A DNA stretch of 64,000 bases from Lotus japonicus (taxonomy: Eukaryota > Streptophyta > Magnoliopsida > Fabales > Fabaceae). Below the pieces are notes generated by a model. That model did not search any database, was not told the origin of the DNA, and was given only the letters and a program-made list of their open reading frames with translations. This document shows, one piece after another, positions 44,978 through 57,695 of this stretch. Where the stretch lies: assembly GCF_012489685.1 (NCBI RefSeq), contig NC_080046.1, positions 38,713,176 through 38,777,175 of the forward strand, read 5' to 3'. Positions within the stretch are counted from its first letter, which is position 1; every line of letters starts with the position of its first letter. The position numbers and the translations under genes were made by a program.

Positions 44978-46562
44978 TAGTTGTAAGTTAAGCATAATTG
45001 TCTTAACTATGGTTACTTTTTATCATTAAATTACCCTACTTAGTTGACCATCTGCCCGCCAGCCAGACTTAAGTTAAGCTAAGCGACATTAGAGGAAGAA
45101 ATTTCTTGTTTTCGGGTATATCAATGGGAATAAGAGCAAGCGACAAGCGACAAGCGAGGCAATTCCTTCCGGTAGTGGATCAGAGTCAAATCGCTTATCC
45201 ATTAGATATCAAAGTAGCACGACCTAATTCACAAATTTCACCCAATTGAGTACGTCTTAGTTACTTTAAGATAAATATGGTTACTTTTAGTAATGTAGTT
45301 AATTATAAAATGTATATATAGCTATGTTTGTGTTTGAGCAAGACATTCATAAATTGAGAGATATCAGAAGTCTTGTGTTTGCAATTCTCTTGTTTGTTCA
45401 TGATTACGACTTATGAGTATTTCTTTCTTCTCTTCTATATTTATCTTATGATTTCCTATTATGTTATGTATTAATCTTATGTTTTGACAAAACTTTTACT
45501 CTAGACTTTATAGAATGATCACAAGGGCCCAATATAGTATCAAAACCTAAGCCCCGAGAGGGGTTTATGTTACTAGTATCATCGAATTACTCTGCAAAAT
45601 TTTAGATCACATCTAAGTTGCGTAATAATTAAACACGCTTGTCTTTCATAGTGTGTGTAGTAGTGACAGCGTACATATATAAAAGGGTGTATCAAGTGAG
45701 AATTAAGAGTGTCTTATTGTAAGAGGTGAGATGAGTTAATGATAGTGGTCCGATGTAAATCAACATTTAGGATACAATTTGTCAATGTTGAGTGACCAAC
45801 AACCCCGTGTTGTTGGTTATCCTCCCTTCGCTCCCACAAACGAGATCAAGGAATCCATTGCCTAAAAATTAATTTGTTTGATGCCTTTGAATTCATTTAA
45901 TGTCTCTTGTCCTCCCCTTCACTATAAGGAAAACATTGATTTGGCCAACACTAATGAGTTGGCCAACATTAAAGTCAATTTAGCGTCGTCATTGCATCGA
46001 TGTCGAGGCGTTGTTAAAAGGGTCGAAGCTAATTAGTTGAGTTAGCTATGAGACCAACGCTGAGTATTCGCGTAGCTGATTCACTTCTAAGAAAGATTCA
46101 GGGATTGAGGAAGGTTTTGTTCCCTCAATAACACAATTAACCAAATTCTATCAAGATTATTTTATGTTTAGTAGTCCCAAGGGGGCTAGAGAACATGTGA
46201 ATATCCCCGTGTGTTTAAACTAGTCATTTTGAACATCCTTAAACTCATCAGTTTTACATTCCATATAATGAATTGGTCATTGTAATCATCAAGAAATGAA
46301 TATAGGAACCAGTGAGCCACCAATAACTTGCATAAAGGAAAACTTAAATGAGATTACATATTTTTCCAGATCAGCGTAAGACATAAAAGGATACTAGATG
46401 AATGCTAAACAGTACCATATTCAAACACAATAACTTTGAACCCGAATCACAAGTCTTTCTAATTTATATTATTTGCTTTGGAATTGGAACTTTAAGCACT
46501 AAATGGAATCCCCACAATCTGAAATGAAACTCATACTATTATTATTATCTTCATGCAAAATT
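44978..46562. other. Repeat debris between MITEs and the 167-aa gene
   Basis: About 45300-45560 resembles an old copia LTR end with a degenerate primer site (AGTATCAAAACCTAAGCC). At 45920 a CACTATAAGGAAAAC motif followed by repeated TTGGCCAACA words resembles one end of a CACTA transposon; no partner end was found. From 46200 onward the sequence is the 3' flank of the minus-strand gene. No ORF is supported. Confidence 0.4.
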
Positions 46563-48085
46563 TCAGTTGTCACTCCTGCTAGGTTTGTCTGAATTGAAAA
46601 CATCCTGAAACATTTCCAAATCAGAGCAAAATTTTGAGAACAAAATAAAATGACAATTCTGATTTCAGTAAAAGGGTAAAGTATTATATGGTATGGTACC
46701 TCAGTGGAAGGAGCAGGAACCCATTCGTTAGTTGCTGGATTTCCCTTGGAAGAGTGGTGGTGGCCAGTGTCATTATCTGGTTCTATGTGGAAGCCTGTGC
46801 CACTTTTGTCTACTTGGATAAACCCTTTTCCTGTCTGGGGATGAAGTACACATATTCAGTCAATTAATGTCTAATTGTTAATTTTTACGAGATTTAAATT
46901 CTTTGATGTTACAAACATGAAAATGTGAAGTCATTAGAAAGAAAAACATGATAAAAAGTATAGTAGCACTGGTTATTATCTGAAAATGACAGTACATTTT
47001 ATCTGGCTTTCTTTCTATTAACATGACATTACTAAATAAGATGAAATTAAAGGATCCCAATCCATTTTTAAATGCCAAATGCAAATCTAGCTGATCTATT
47101 AGTTGTGGTTGCCTGGTTGGTACTTGGTTGGCATTGAATGTAAAATGGGTCCAATATTTTGAAATCAAATTCACAGAAATAAAAATGAATATAATGTATC
47201 TACATGTACTTGTGAGACACTAGGATTGGATTGAATACCGTATGGTGGTGTTTGTCCACATTGTTGAGATCTTTGTAATACTCTGTTTCCACAAATTCCT
47301 CTGCCACTTGATTTCCATTGTAAACCAACTTCTGAATTTAATTGTGAAAAGGAATAAAAAAAGTAAAGAAATCATGTTAGATAGTCAAGATAGAAACGCA
47401 AACATAAAAAAAAATAAAATCAGGTATGGTGTTTTTTCCAACCGCAAAGTATTTCTTTATCATCATTCACTTTTATCAAAGTCATTGAAAAAGTAACTTG
47501 ATAAAAAACATATATAAAAAGTCAAACCGTATAAGGTGGATCAACATTAAAGTCTATGTAAACTATCATAATATCATATCTTAGACAGATTGATACTCAG
47601 ATCTAAGCTCATACTAAATTTATTTCAACAAATGGATGACTTGTAGTATGATCTATAAATAATTAAATAATAATATGTATTTTCCACACTATGAGCAACA
47701 AGCGTTTGTAGTCCAACGGTTAGGATAATTGCCTTCCAAGCAATAGACCCGGGTTCGACTCCCGGCAAACGCAATTTTTGTGTTTTTATATTATTTTTTG
47801 AAATACAAAGTTTTTTGAGAAATAAATAAATACTGTGATTTTGGAACTAACCTTCTCCTGAGGATCATTCTCAAGGCGTTGAAACTGCAACATTTCTGGT
47901 GTAGAATCATTGCTAACTCCATTGATGTTGTCCACATATTGAGAAGAATACTCACTGCGTTGAGGCTTTGTGTGGCGCTTTGGTGCCCCTTCTTCAAAAT
48001 ACTCTCTGGTCTGTGCTTCTATGGTGGCCTCTTCCTCAGCTGATAGATGACTGTCACTCCTGTTTGGCCTCCCACAGCACTCCAT
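46563..48085 (-). CDS. Plant protein of unknown function, 167 aa, 4 exons
   Basis: Exons on minus: 48085-47852, 47331-47239, 46834-46700, 46604-46563. All have GT-AG borders and phase 0, and give 168 codons with the TGA. The product starts MECCGRPNRSDSHL and is hydrophilic. It has an acidic helical N-terminus (SAEEEATIEAQTREYFEE), a basic PKRHTKPQRS patch, a middle part with VETEYYKDLNNVDKHHHT and a His/Gly/Ser-rich C-terminal part. No signal peptide, membrane span or catalytic motif is seen. I do not recognise a named family. The clean splicing and consistent phase make the gene itself likely. A tRNA-Gly gene lies in intron 1 on the other strand. Confidence 0.8.
47702..47773 (+). tRNA. tRNA-Gly (TCC)
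   Basis: 72 nt; acceptor GCGTTTG pairs with CAAACGC followed by discriminator A. A box TAGTCCAACGG, anticodon TCC at 47735-47737 in the loop CTTCCAA, B box GGTTCGACTCC, and a T-run directly after it as a Pol III terminator. It lies inside intron 1 of the 46563-48085 gene, on the opposite strand. Confidence 0.96.
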
Positions 48086-48970
48086 TTTATGCTACCAAAG
48101 TTCCTAATCTCACTCTTCCTGGATTATCTTTTTTTTGCAATGAAAACCTTTTTGTGAAATTGGGTGTTTGAGTATGTGTATTTGTAGGAGTTTTGGTAGA
48201 TATTTTTGGGTTGCTATACCTGTGAAACTTTATGTGGAGCTTGAAAATATCTATTGAGGAGGCTTTTTCTTGCGAAATATCTGTGAAATCTTATCCATTT
48301 GGTCTTGTTGGATGGTTGTTCTTGGTGGGACACTGCCAATTTCCACTTGCACAGTTTAGGTGATGATAAAAGACTAAATGTCCATTAATAATTACTTTGA
48401 GGTATGCATCATCTTACTTACACGTACAATGTTAAATTTTGTTGACTTGTCATCATTTTGTTAGGACATCTTGTACCTTGAGCTACGCTAATTTGTTCTT
48501 ACACTAATTGTATAATAGAGTGGATTAATCCAAATTTTATATTTCTAACCAAAGTTTAGTGTGAGCAACATGGGAAAAGCTATAGGACTCAAAAATTACT
48601 TAAATAAAATTTATTTACATACCATCATGTCCAATTTTCTCTTTCATTCTATTTCCACCAAATTCCTCTTTTTATCTTTATTTTTTACATAATTTCTCAT
48701 ATATTTCTCTCTTCTATTTCTCTATTAAGTGGAATTAGAGGATCAACCTACCTATCTTTATTGTTATATCTTTAACTTAGATTGAAATCTTCTCTTCATA
48801 TTTGATGTCTCATTTTGTATCTCTATCAAATTGTGTCATGTTATTTAAAAGTTGGTCAAGTAAGGTTATAATTGCCACACACATGCCCATTTTTAATTAA
48901 TATGGCACAAGTTAATTTGTGGGACACATAAACAAACATCAAACGTGGACATAATATCTTTAGGGAAATT
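48086..48970. other. Upstream region of the 167-aa gene and intergenic
   Basis: It holds the promoter of the minus-strand gene near 48100-48300. The rest is AT-rich sequence without ORFs or clear repeats. Confidence 0.4.
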
Positions 48971-49350
48971 CTGTGGTACCCTCAATTTTTGTTGGGTATG
49001 GTACCCCATTAAGTAATTCTATAGATTATTATCATGTTATTCAAAGTAAATACTATATTTTTAGATTTTACTTTACTTGTCAATTAACTTTATCTCATGA
49101 AATTCATTTTTTGATTAAAAATGTACGAGTAGTGGAAACGAATGATGGTGATGGAGATGCGCGTAAAATGATCATGATAGATGGATGCACAGAGCTCAGA
49201 AAACACAACTTTCAAATCTCACGTCCCTAAGAATGGAACGTTGCATTACTACGATAGAACACAATCAAAATTTTAACCAGTACATGAGTCTTTATTGTTG
49301 AACCGACTCATTTTGGGTACCACACCTTAGTCTGGCTTAAGGTACCACAG
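48971..49350. mobile_element. Small inverted-repeat (MITE-like) element
   Basis: Begins CTGTGGTACC and ends with the exact complement GGTACCACAG. A second inner pair (TATGGTACCCC and GGGTACCACACC) repeats the GGTACC word. No ORF or clear target duplication. Confidence 0.5.
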
Positions 49351-49788
49351 CAAGCACCATATCTTTATCCCTCTTACATTTCTCTCTTATCTCTTTTTAT
49401 GCTTTATTTGGTAAAGTAGAGAAAAAGAGAAGAGAGAAGATGAGTAAAGAGAAAATTGTGCAAAATAAAGTATATTTTATAGATTGTTGGTTATAATAAA
49501 AAGATGAAAAAATAAGAGAAAGAATAAGATGGAAAGTAATATTTTGTAATAAAAGACATTTTTATCCCATTAATATATTTTATAAAATTCACATTGAAGG
49601 TTAAAAAGGAGAAAAAAATTAAGCAAAAAAGAGCTCTTGTGTGCATTTCTCTCTTGATATGCATGACATGAGAGAAAAACACACCTTTTACACATTACTT
49701 GTAACCTCTCTCGATTAAGATCATGTAAACCAAATGAGGTTAATTTGTGTTTCTCTCACCTTACTCTTTCCTCTCGACCTATGTTGTA

Positions 49789-50065
49789 CTCCCTCCGTCC
49801 CTAATTATAAGCTAACATTGAGACTTTTTTTGTGTCACTAAATATAAGCTAACCTTGCAAAAGTTAATATTTCTTTCCATATTCACCCTTGCATTTATTG
49901 GTAGTGGAGCACCACCATTAGTAGTACAATGATGAAAAAGTGTTATCATAAATAGGGGTAAACATAGAAAGTTGTACATTTTTTTTGAAAACCAATGCAT
50001 CAATTAAGGCTTTCTTAATAAGTGTGATTTTTACAACTTTAGCTTATAATTAGGGACGGAGGGAG
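49789..50065. mobile_element. Stowaway MITE (Tc1/mariner type), 277 bp
   Basis: Starts CTCCCTCCGTCCCTAATTAT and ends with its near-perfect inverse ATAATTAGGGACGGAGGGAG. It is flanked by TA on both sides (49787-49788, 50066-50067). These are the defining Stowaway features. Non-coding. Confidence 0.92.
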
Positions 50066-50067
50066 TA

Positions 50068-51608
50068 TCAAATAAGGTCTTAAAGACGTTGTTTGTTAGG
50101 AGAGAGTTACAAAAAAGAGATAGTAGAGAAAATGAGTAATCACTTTTGCTTGATGATGCATTGAGATGGAGGCACAGAGAATTTGAATGAGATCTATTAT
50201 AGTATAGGAATTTGCAATGCATCATGAGGAGTGATACTTGTCGGAGTTGTCACTTTTTTATTTCGAAAACAGTTTATAATATAAGAATCGCTAAAAATGT
50301 GTTTAAAACTACTAAAAATGAACCAAAACTTGATAAAAGAAGTATCTTTAAATATAAAAAGTATATTTTTCACTTCTTTATCTCTTTCCTAATCATATCA
50401 AGCAACTTATAAATTTACTTTACTTTTCACATTTTCCTCTCTGTATATCTTGTTTGTTCTCTTTTCCCTCCGACACCAAACATACCCTGCAAGTTTTTTT
50501 GGCTAAGATGTGGTGAAATGAGTGTCAATCAATCTTTTTCCAATTTAATGTGACCCAATTGACAGGTCATTTAATTTGAAAGATGAGAAATTGAAATAAA
50601 AATACTAGACGAAAATGACCACATTAGGCATCCATGTGACTGTCTCCCACATAGTTTGACAGACACCACCTCTTGCCTTGTCTTTCTTCCCATCCTGTGC
50701 TCTTTCTAAACACCAAGCAAACCAATTACTAACAACATACACTCAACTCAGGTCCACCATTTGCATTGCAGCTTTTTCCATAACCACCAGTCAAACTACT
50801 CTTGCCACCCTCAACCGCCTCTCCCACCACCCAGTATTATTGCTCTTGCACCACCTCAACCATTTCTCTCTCTCCATCCTTTTCAATTTCAACCAACCAT
50901 TGCTCTAGCATTTCCTTTTCTTGTTATCCTGACCACAATAAATACCCATTCCCCCCTACTTCTCTCTCTTACAAATTTAGCCTCACTAATCACTATGGTT
51001 AAGTAGTCTTATCCACAAATACTCTAATGACTTTCATACTTAATGCAAATATTTTTAATTATTTTAAACATATTAACTCTTTTTATCCTTTCAAACAGCT
51101 TGAAACTTTTTTGGCTAGAGATGTTCTTCAGCGAATCAGACATATAATTTCAAGATTTTTGCGTGTTAAGTTATTGGATATTGGGTGCGTCATGCGAGTG
51201 TGACAGGTGTTCAACAACAAGTCTGGAGACGACCCCTTCTTTGATTATGCCTCATTATATCTAGACGCTCCTAGCTAGTTTTTTCTTTAACTATTAATTT
51301 TTCTTTTGTAAATAAAAAAAGGAAAAAAATTAGTTTTTATACGTATTTATTATTATACACATTGTGAGCTACGACCTTCTTATCGTACGCACCCTCCTTG
51401 TCCTCGTGGTTGCTCTGACACTGGTTCTGAGAATCCAGCGAGTCACACAGCACGTGTTCGGAATATACATCCATGCTTATCAATTGTTAACACTTATCAC
51501 CACCATTATTGACTCACTGAACGAGTCACACTCACTCACTTGCAATCATTTCTGAGTTATCTGACTCGGTGACTCAGTCAAACCAACCCAACAAACAGCA
51601 CGAGACCA
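50068..51608 (+). other. Upstream intergenic region of the DUF641 gene
   Basis: AT-rich with pyrimidine-rich stretches (50680-50950) that open short Ser/Pro/His-type frames without protein features. The last 200 bases before 51609 carry the promoter and leader; repeated GACTCA/GAGTCA words occur near 51510-51580. No other gene is supported. Confidence 0.4.
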
Positions 51609-53515
51609 ATGACGAGAAAGGTGTCGAATTTCTCCGATCTGATCCAAAGGGTCACCGCTTCTTGCCTCCTCAACCCACTCGTCCCCGGAGTTAAGGAAGA
51701 AGTGTACTCGCCGTACGAATCCGAAGAAGAAGAAGAAAACAGAGTCGAAGAAGTGGAAGAGGAAGATGAAGAAGATGAAGAAGAAGGAGATAAAGGGTAT
51801 GAGGAAGAGAAAGATGGGTTCGACGAAGAAGGAAAAATGGTGGGGTTCAGGTTTTTGAAGGTGAAGCAGATGGAGGCGCTGATGGAAGATGTGTTCGAAA
51901 CGGTGTCGTCGGTGAAGAGAGCCTACGTGAGGCTACAGGAAGCGCATTCGCCCTGGGACCCGGAGAAGATGAGAGCTGCTGATGTGGCGGTGGTGGCGGA
52001 GCTGAGGAAGCTCGCAGTGCTGAGGGAGCGGTTCCGCCGCAATGGCGGTAGTCGGAGGAGAAATGGTGGTGGTGGTGGTGTGGCGCCGTTGAGGGAGGTG
52101 GTGGCGCCGTACGAGGCTGTGGTGGAGGATTTGAAGAAGGAGGTGAAGGCAAAGGATTCGGAGGTTCAGAATCTGAAGGAGAAGCTTGAGAGTGTTGTTG
52201 CTCTTTCCAGCAATAATGGTAGTAGTGGTGAAAAGAAAGCTGGGAGATCTCAGTCTAAGAGGAAGCTAGGAATTCAAGGTACATTATGGAACTAGCCCCT
52301 AAATTTTTCCTCCATAGAAGTTGATTTTTGTATTTTCATGAAAATATTGTGTTTGGATTGCTAGAAAGTTCAGGAAAAGTGAAGTTTCTTTTTGTTTTAT
52401 TTTGCTGCTTTTAAGTATGTTTTATTCCTTCTGAGATGTGTAGAAGTGTCTTTTATTCAAAGTGATCCTTGCATGTGCATTTTGATGAAGCTTTTTGGTT
52501 AAGTACTAAATGGCATGATTAGGGGTTTCACTTTCAGAAGTCCTTCAATTGAAGTTCTCTATCCAGGTTGAAATTCCTGATCTGCAATTGAAGCCTTATA
52601 GCATGTTTGGTTCAGCTTTTCTTTTCTCAGAATCAATTCTAACAATCAGAAGCTACTAAGTTTTTCCTGTAATTGATTTTTGGCTTTAGAATTAATTGTC
52701 ATGCACTTAGTCTCTTTTGGTGAAATTCCTTTGCAGCAATTGCAGCAGTCCCAACCCCAGAACTCTTTGAAGCAACAATGGTGCAAGTAAGAGAAGCATC
52801 AAAGTCCTTCACATCTCTGCTCCTGTCTCTCATGCACAATGCACATTGGGACATCACAGCCGCCGTTCGCTCCATTGAAGCAGCTACTGCCTCCACGGAC
52901 ATATGCCATAACAATTCAACCACGTCCATCGTCTCGGCTCATCATGCCAAGTACGCCCTTGAATCCTACATCTCGAGAAAACTCTTCCAAGGGTTCGACC
53001 ACGAGACTTTTTACATGGATGGCAGCCTCTCCTCCCTCCTCAACCCCGACCAGTTTCGCCGCGATTGCTTTGCCCAGTACCGGGACATGAAATCCATGGA
53101 TCCCACTGAGCTTCTTGGAATCCTACCAACATGTCACTTTGGCAAATTCTGTTCCAAGAAGTACCTTGCCATTGTCCATCCCAAGATGGAGGAGTCCTTG
53201 TTTGGTAACTTGGAGCAGCACAGTCAAGTCCAAGCAGGAAACCACCCCAGGAGTGAGTTCTACAATGAATTTTTAGGGATAGCCAAGACAGTGTGGCTGC
53301 TTCATTTATTGGCATTCTCTTTGAGCCCTGCACCAAGTCAATTTGAGGCAAGTCGTGGAGCTGAGTTCCATCCTCAGTATATGGACAGTGTAGTGAGATT
53401 TTCGGGTGGGCGAGTGCCAGCTGGTCACATTGTAGGGTTTCCAGTTAGCCCTGGATTTAAGCTTGGGAATGGGTCGGTTATAAAGGCCAGGGTGTATTTG
53501 ATAGCCAGAACGTAA
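51609..53515 (+). CDS. DUF641 protein, GIL1/IRKI-like (2 exons, 482 aa)
   Basis: Exons 51609-52278 and 52737-53515, with the intron in phase 1 (CAAG|GT...CAG|CA). The start MTRKVSNFSDLIQRV has a good context. Residues about 40-75 are an acidic Glu/Asp run. The DUF641 block follows (MEALMEDVFETVSSVKRAYV, LQEAHSPWDPEKM), then a Gly-rich linker, a coiled coil (VVEDLKKEVKAKDSEVQNL) and a conserved C-terminal region ending FKLGNGSVIKARVYLI. The family includes Arabidopsis GRAVITROPIC IN THE LIGHT 1, needed for light control of gravitropism, and IRK-interacting protein. I cannot tell which subgroup. The length is close to GIL1. No break seen. Confidence 0.9.
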
Positions 53516-54288
53516 GGTTTTTGGGGGTTGTGTTTAAAGAAGTGATGAGAGTAATTCAAATAGTTGTCTAGCAGGATCAATAGGCTATTGTTGTTACCGT
53601 GTAAGAAAATTCTGAGGCTAGATTGTTGATTCGCAGGTAAATTCAATTCGAAGATGCATTATCATGACGATTTTGAATGACATTGAAGTGATTGCAATAT
53701 AGTTATTAAGACTGGTAAGTGGTAATGGGGCAAATGAAAAGTGGCTTTCATTGATTCTGATGCATTGTCATATGCAGGGTTGTTTACAATTTCTGTTATT
53801 ATAACTACCAGAAACTAACCTTCTAACTATTTCATAATTGACTAACTAATCATTAGTTAATTTAACAAACTATGCAACTAACTAGGGGTAATACAATTTG
53901 GATGGAGATAGGATATAGAGAAGATGGAGAGAATCCATATCTGAAGAGAAAAAAGGAGAATTGATATTCCCTGAATCCGAAGTTACTTGGGATCTCATGG
54001 GGAACGAATAACATCAATCTCGCAATATAGCCCATAACAAAATCTGAATTGGGAAATAAATTATAAACTTCTAGTATACATGCTCGATTTCATTTGTCTA
54101 TCTAATGAGCAGGGAAATATATAACTTATTTCCCAGAAAAATGATATCTCATATTGTTACAGTACAAATACAATGTAGGCCTCCTAAATACTTGTAATTG
54201 ATGGTCTATTCAGTGACTAATGTAATTTAACGTTTTATTCATGACTAAGAATATATGAAGAGGTGAAATCCATCAACATGGCCGAATA
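53516..54288. other. Convergent intergenic region
   Basis: It holds the 3' ends of the DUF641 and UCP genes, which converge. A word-repeated stretch (AACTAACT, TAGTTAAT) lies near 53820-53885. No gene. Confidence 0.5.
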
Positions 54289-57200
54289 CTAAACAAATGT
54301 AGAAGGCGGCCATTCTTTCTCCTGAAACAAACGAATCTGTTCATGTATTCGGTAGCACTAATCCGAAAAAGAGGACTCTTTCTGCTTGGTGAATCTATTC
54401 ATGAAGATCAACAACACTATCCTCTAAAAACTCCCTTGGCCTGTCACACGAATCAAATAGTGAGCACTTCCAAGTTCCAATATAGAATAGCAGAATCAAT
54501 TAGTAAAACACAGTTTCATGTAAAGCCAAGCAGACCCACAAAACAAAGATACCAAAGGGCAAAAGCAAACTTTAGTAATTTAGGAGGCCAAGCATTATGG
54601 TTTTATTTATCACAAAAGTAAAATTCACATGTTTTCCCGGTCTGCTGACGGGACCATTCTACTCGCTATGAAAACTTTCAGAACAAAGATCAACTTATTT
54701 GGTCGTGATCAGGTAAAAAATAGAAGTGACTAAAAAAGATTTTTTTCTCGAGTAGATGATATTAGAAAAGCAGAAGAAATAAATTTGCAACAATTGAATT
54801 GTAGAATTTTCATTTAAAATAGTAACTAGACCAAGACAGATCTTATGTACCCCTTTGTATGCTGTGTAACTGAGCATATAAATACAGCCCAAACCTTTTC
54901 CTTTTAATCGACTTCTCTATATATTCAAAGGTAGAATATGATACAAATTACCAAGTAATAATACTAGTGGCATTGCCAAATTAACCTTAATATCTTACTT
55001 GTTCAAGTGTAAGAAACATGACTGCATTCCAGACTCCAAGTCGACCAAAATTAGGAAGGAAGCCTTTATAGAAGGCTAGAAATCCCTGCAAGACATGAGT
55101 TCAAGTGTTGATGAGAAAAGGATAAACTCTACATAAACCCTCATGCCAACTTTTTTGTCCAACCAACAAGCTAGCAGCAACTGCTAAAAGAATTTTCAGT
55201 TCGTTTGAGACCGGAGCAACAAAGGTTACAACAAGCACTAATATTCATTGTCATTATTTTGAGAATTCAGTGATGCCTAAATAATAGCCTCTTAATAAGC
55301 ATTAGGAAATTTGTGTCATGTCTCACATGTCAACCCATATAATTGAGGTCTTCACCAGGGGCATTCATAAAACAATCAGAACAGAAAACAAAAATCAAAA
55401 TAAAACTAGTATAAACTGTTGCCATAAACCTTTCAACTTCCATTTGATTCAAGATTTAAGTATAATACGACAATGACAAAATCAAATAAGGAAGCACAAA
55501 CCTCATTAACCAAAGTCTTGAGAAAGCAGTCTAATGTGCTTTTGTAGGTTGAATCCCCCATCATCCTGGATTTCACCTGGAAAATTTTAAGCATGTATAA
55601 CAGCATAAGTCACCCGCTTAAAAAATTTGATGGTATTTCTTCATTAAGTTTAAACAAAATTGTTCAACTGAACACTTTCATGTACCATGTGATGAATCTT
55701 GCAACAGTTATAAAATTTCAAAATACCAAGTTCCTTATAACTTCACAAGGAAGCTTGTAAGTAAAATTTCCTCATAAATAGTGTTTGGTTTCATCTTTTT
55801 TCCGGCAAGACCCACCAATATAGTTAGCTTTAGCTTTGCAAGAGTGTTATAATGTTATCCAAAAATATTAAGCACCATTTGGAATCCCTTTCCTTCTCTT
55901 TCCGTCTCATTCCATTGTGAACAGGGCTGTCATTATCAATGGTATGTTCATATAAAATTGCAAGTGCATTGCAAGCAAAGAAAAAGAGGGAGAGGGGGCT
56001 CGGGCAACACCTACCACATCAACTGGAGAACCAATAAAGACAGCAAAAAGACCCGCACCTAAGCCAGCTAGGAGGTGAGTAAAGACATTGTCCATGAATC
56101 CTGGAATTTTCAAAATTGTCTGCATAAGTATAAAGGATCAGAGCAGCAATGCAATTAATTTTTTTGCAAAGCAAAGCAACCAGTCAACCAAATTGAATAA
56201 TAGCCAGAGTCTAATTTAGAATACCCTATAATGTGATTACCTGCTTCACTTGATCATAACTAGCTAGCTCAGCCGCATTTATAATTGCATTCCGAGCAAC
56301 ATTGGGGCCAAGCCCAGTCCAAAAGGCCCCTAACCCTTCCTAGTTTAATAAATATATAGAGTTAGGCTCAATTTATGCAGAAAGGAGCAAAGCAAAAAAA
56401 CTCATCAGAAGAAAGACTTACTTGTCTCAATATAGTTGAATACGCATCCATAGCACCAGAGTAACGCTTAGGTACCCCATATGGTAATTGGCCTTCAGAT
56501 TGAAGCCTAATTTTGACTAGGTCAGTTGGATTAGCAATCGTGATTGCCAACGCACCTATCACAAGCTCATAAAAATCAGTTTGTGTCCATATCATAAATA
56601 GAAAACACTCATAGTCATAGATATACACGGGGAATGCACCTCCACACCTATGTTCAGATGTAGAATTCTCCACACTTTGAATTGTACAAGGAACCATTCT
56701 CTTTTTTAAGAAGGAAAATGTAACTTGCAAGCAGTTAAGTCTCTTAATTTACAACTTTTTCAAATCTAACTAACTTCTTTTAAGGAAATGTAACTTAAAA
56801 AGGAAAATCTAACTAATTCTCTCTCCTCATCAATTCACATTTCCCTTCTCTCAATTTACAACATCTTATTCAACTATCTATATTACCTGAATTTAAACTC
56901 AATAATTCAAATCTACATTATACAATTACTACTTCACATTTATGATAATGTCTTGTGCCACAGTATCAAGGTGAATAAGTTGCTTGATAACTAAAATAAA
57001 AAATCTAAAACACAACAACAAGCCTAATGACAGTAAAACACACAGCTAAAATCCTAATTTTTCATCAAATTGGGTAAAAATGAAGCAACATATAATCTAA
57101 TCAAAAGCACTAACCAGTAATCAAAGCAGCAAGAATCATGTGATACAAAGGAGTCTCTCCAGCAAATGCAGACCCAACAAGAAAAGTTTTGACCTGTCGA

Positions 57201-57695
57201 CGACGACGGCGCAGTTCATATGTACAACAACAACAACAACAACTACCCATGTTCCTCCAAGGACACACACTCAACATTTCAACATAAACAAAACATGTTT
57301 TTGATTATACTCACAGGATCATATAGTCCAATCCTCAAGCCCCCATACAAACACTGTCGATGCAGACCAGGAACAATGCCTTTCCACAAAGCTGAAACCC
57401 CTTCTTCTCGAGCAATGGTCTTAATCGTTCCTAGCAAGCCTCTGTATTTGGGTGAACCCACTCCATCATCATCATCATCAACTGCACCTGATGATGTCTT
57501 CTTCTGGAGCTGAAGCCTCACCTTGGCTGTGTCCAGAGGAATGGTGCAAAACTGCATCAACAAAGAGAATGAATGAGCGATTGATTGAGAGTGGGTGGAG
57601 TGAATGGAAGCTGGTGGTGGTACCTCGGCGAAGCAAGCGGCGAAGGCGCTGCAGAAGAAGGATTGAGCGAAGGAGATGCGGTTGGGATCTGACAT
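54289..57695 (-). CDS. UCP1: Mitochondrial uncoupling protein, UCP1/PUMP type (9 exons, 306 aa)
   Basis: Exons on minus: 57695-57624, 57551-57315, 57193-57115, 56555-56422, 56339-56241, 56119-56015, 55576-55502, 55085-54999, 54321-54289. All are GT-AG and in phase. This inner-membrane carrier has three repeats of the mitochondrial carrier fold, each with its signature: [30 protein letters not shown]. Plant UCPs exchange anions/amino acids and dissipate the proton gradient. [19 protein letters not shown] and ELASYDQVK are typical of UCP1. Length 306 matches plant UCPs. Oddities are a five-Asp run in the first matrix loop, and a last exon giving [10 protein letters not shown], unlike the Arabidopsis tail. 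Readthrough of exon 8 would give VRY and a stop instead. The last exon is the least certain part. Confidence 0.92.

Noticed and set aside
50678..51006. Overlapping short plus-strand ORFs
   Set aside because: Three overlapping frames in a pyrimidine-rich stretch give Ser/Pro/His/Leu-type products, as expected by chance.
54343..54621. 92-codon plus-strand ORF
   Set aside because: It lies in the last intron of the UCP gene on the other strand and has no recognisable features.
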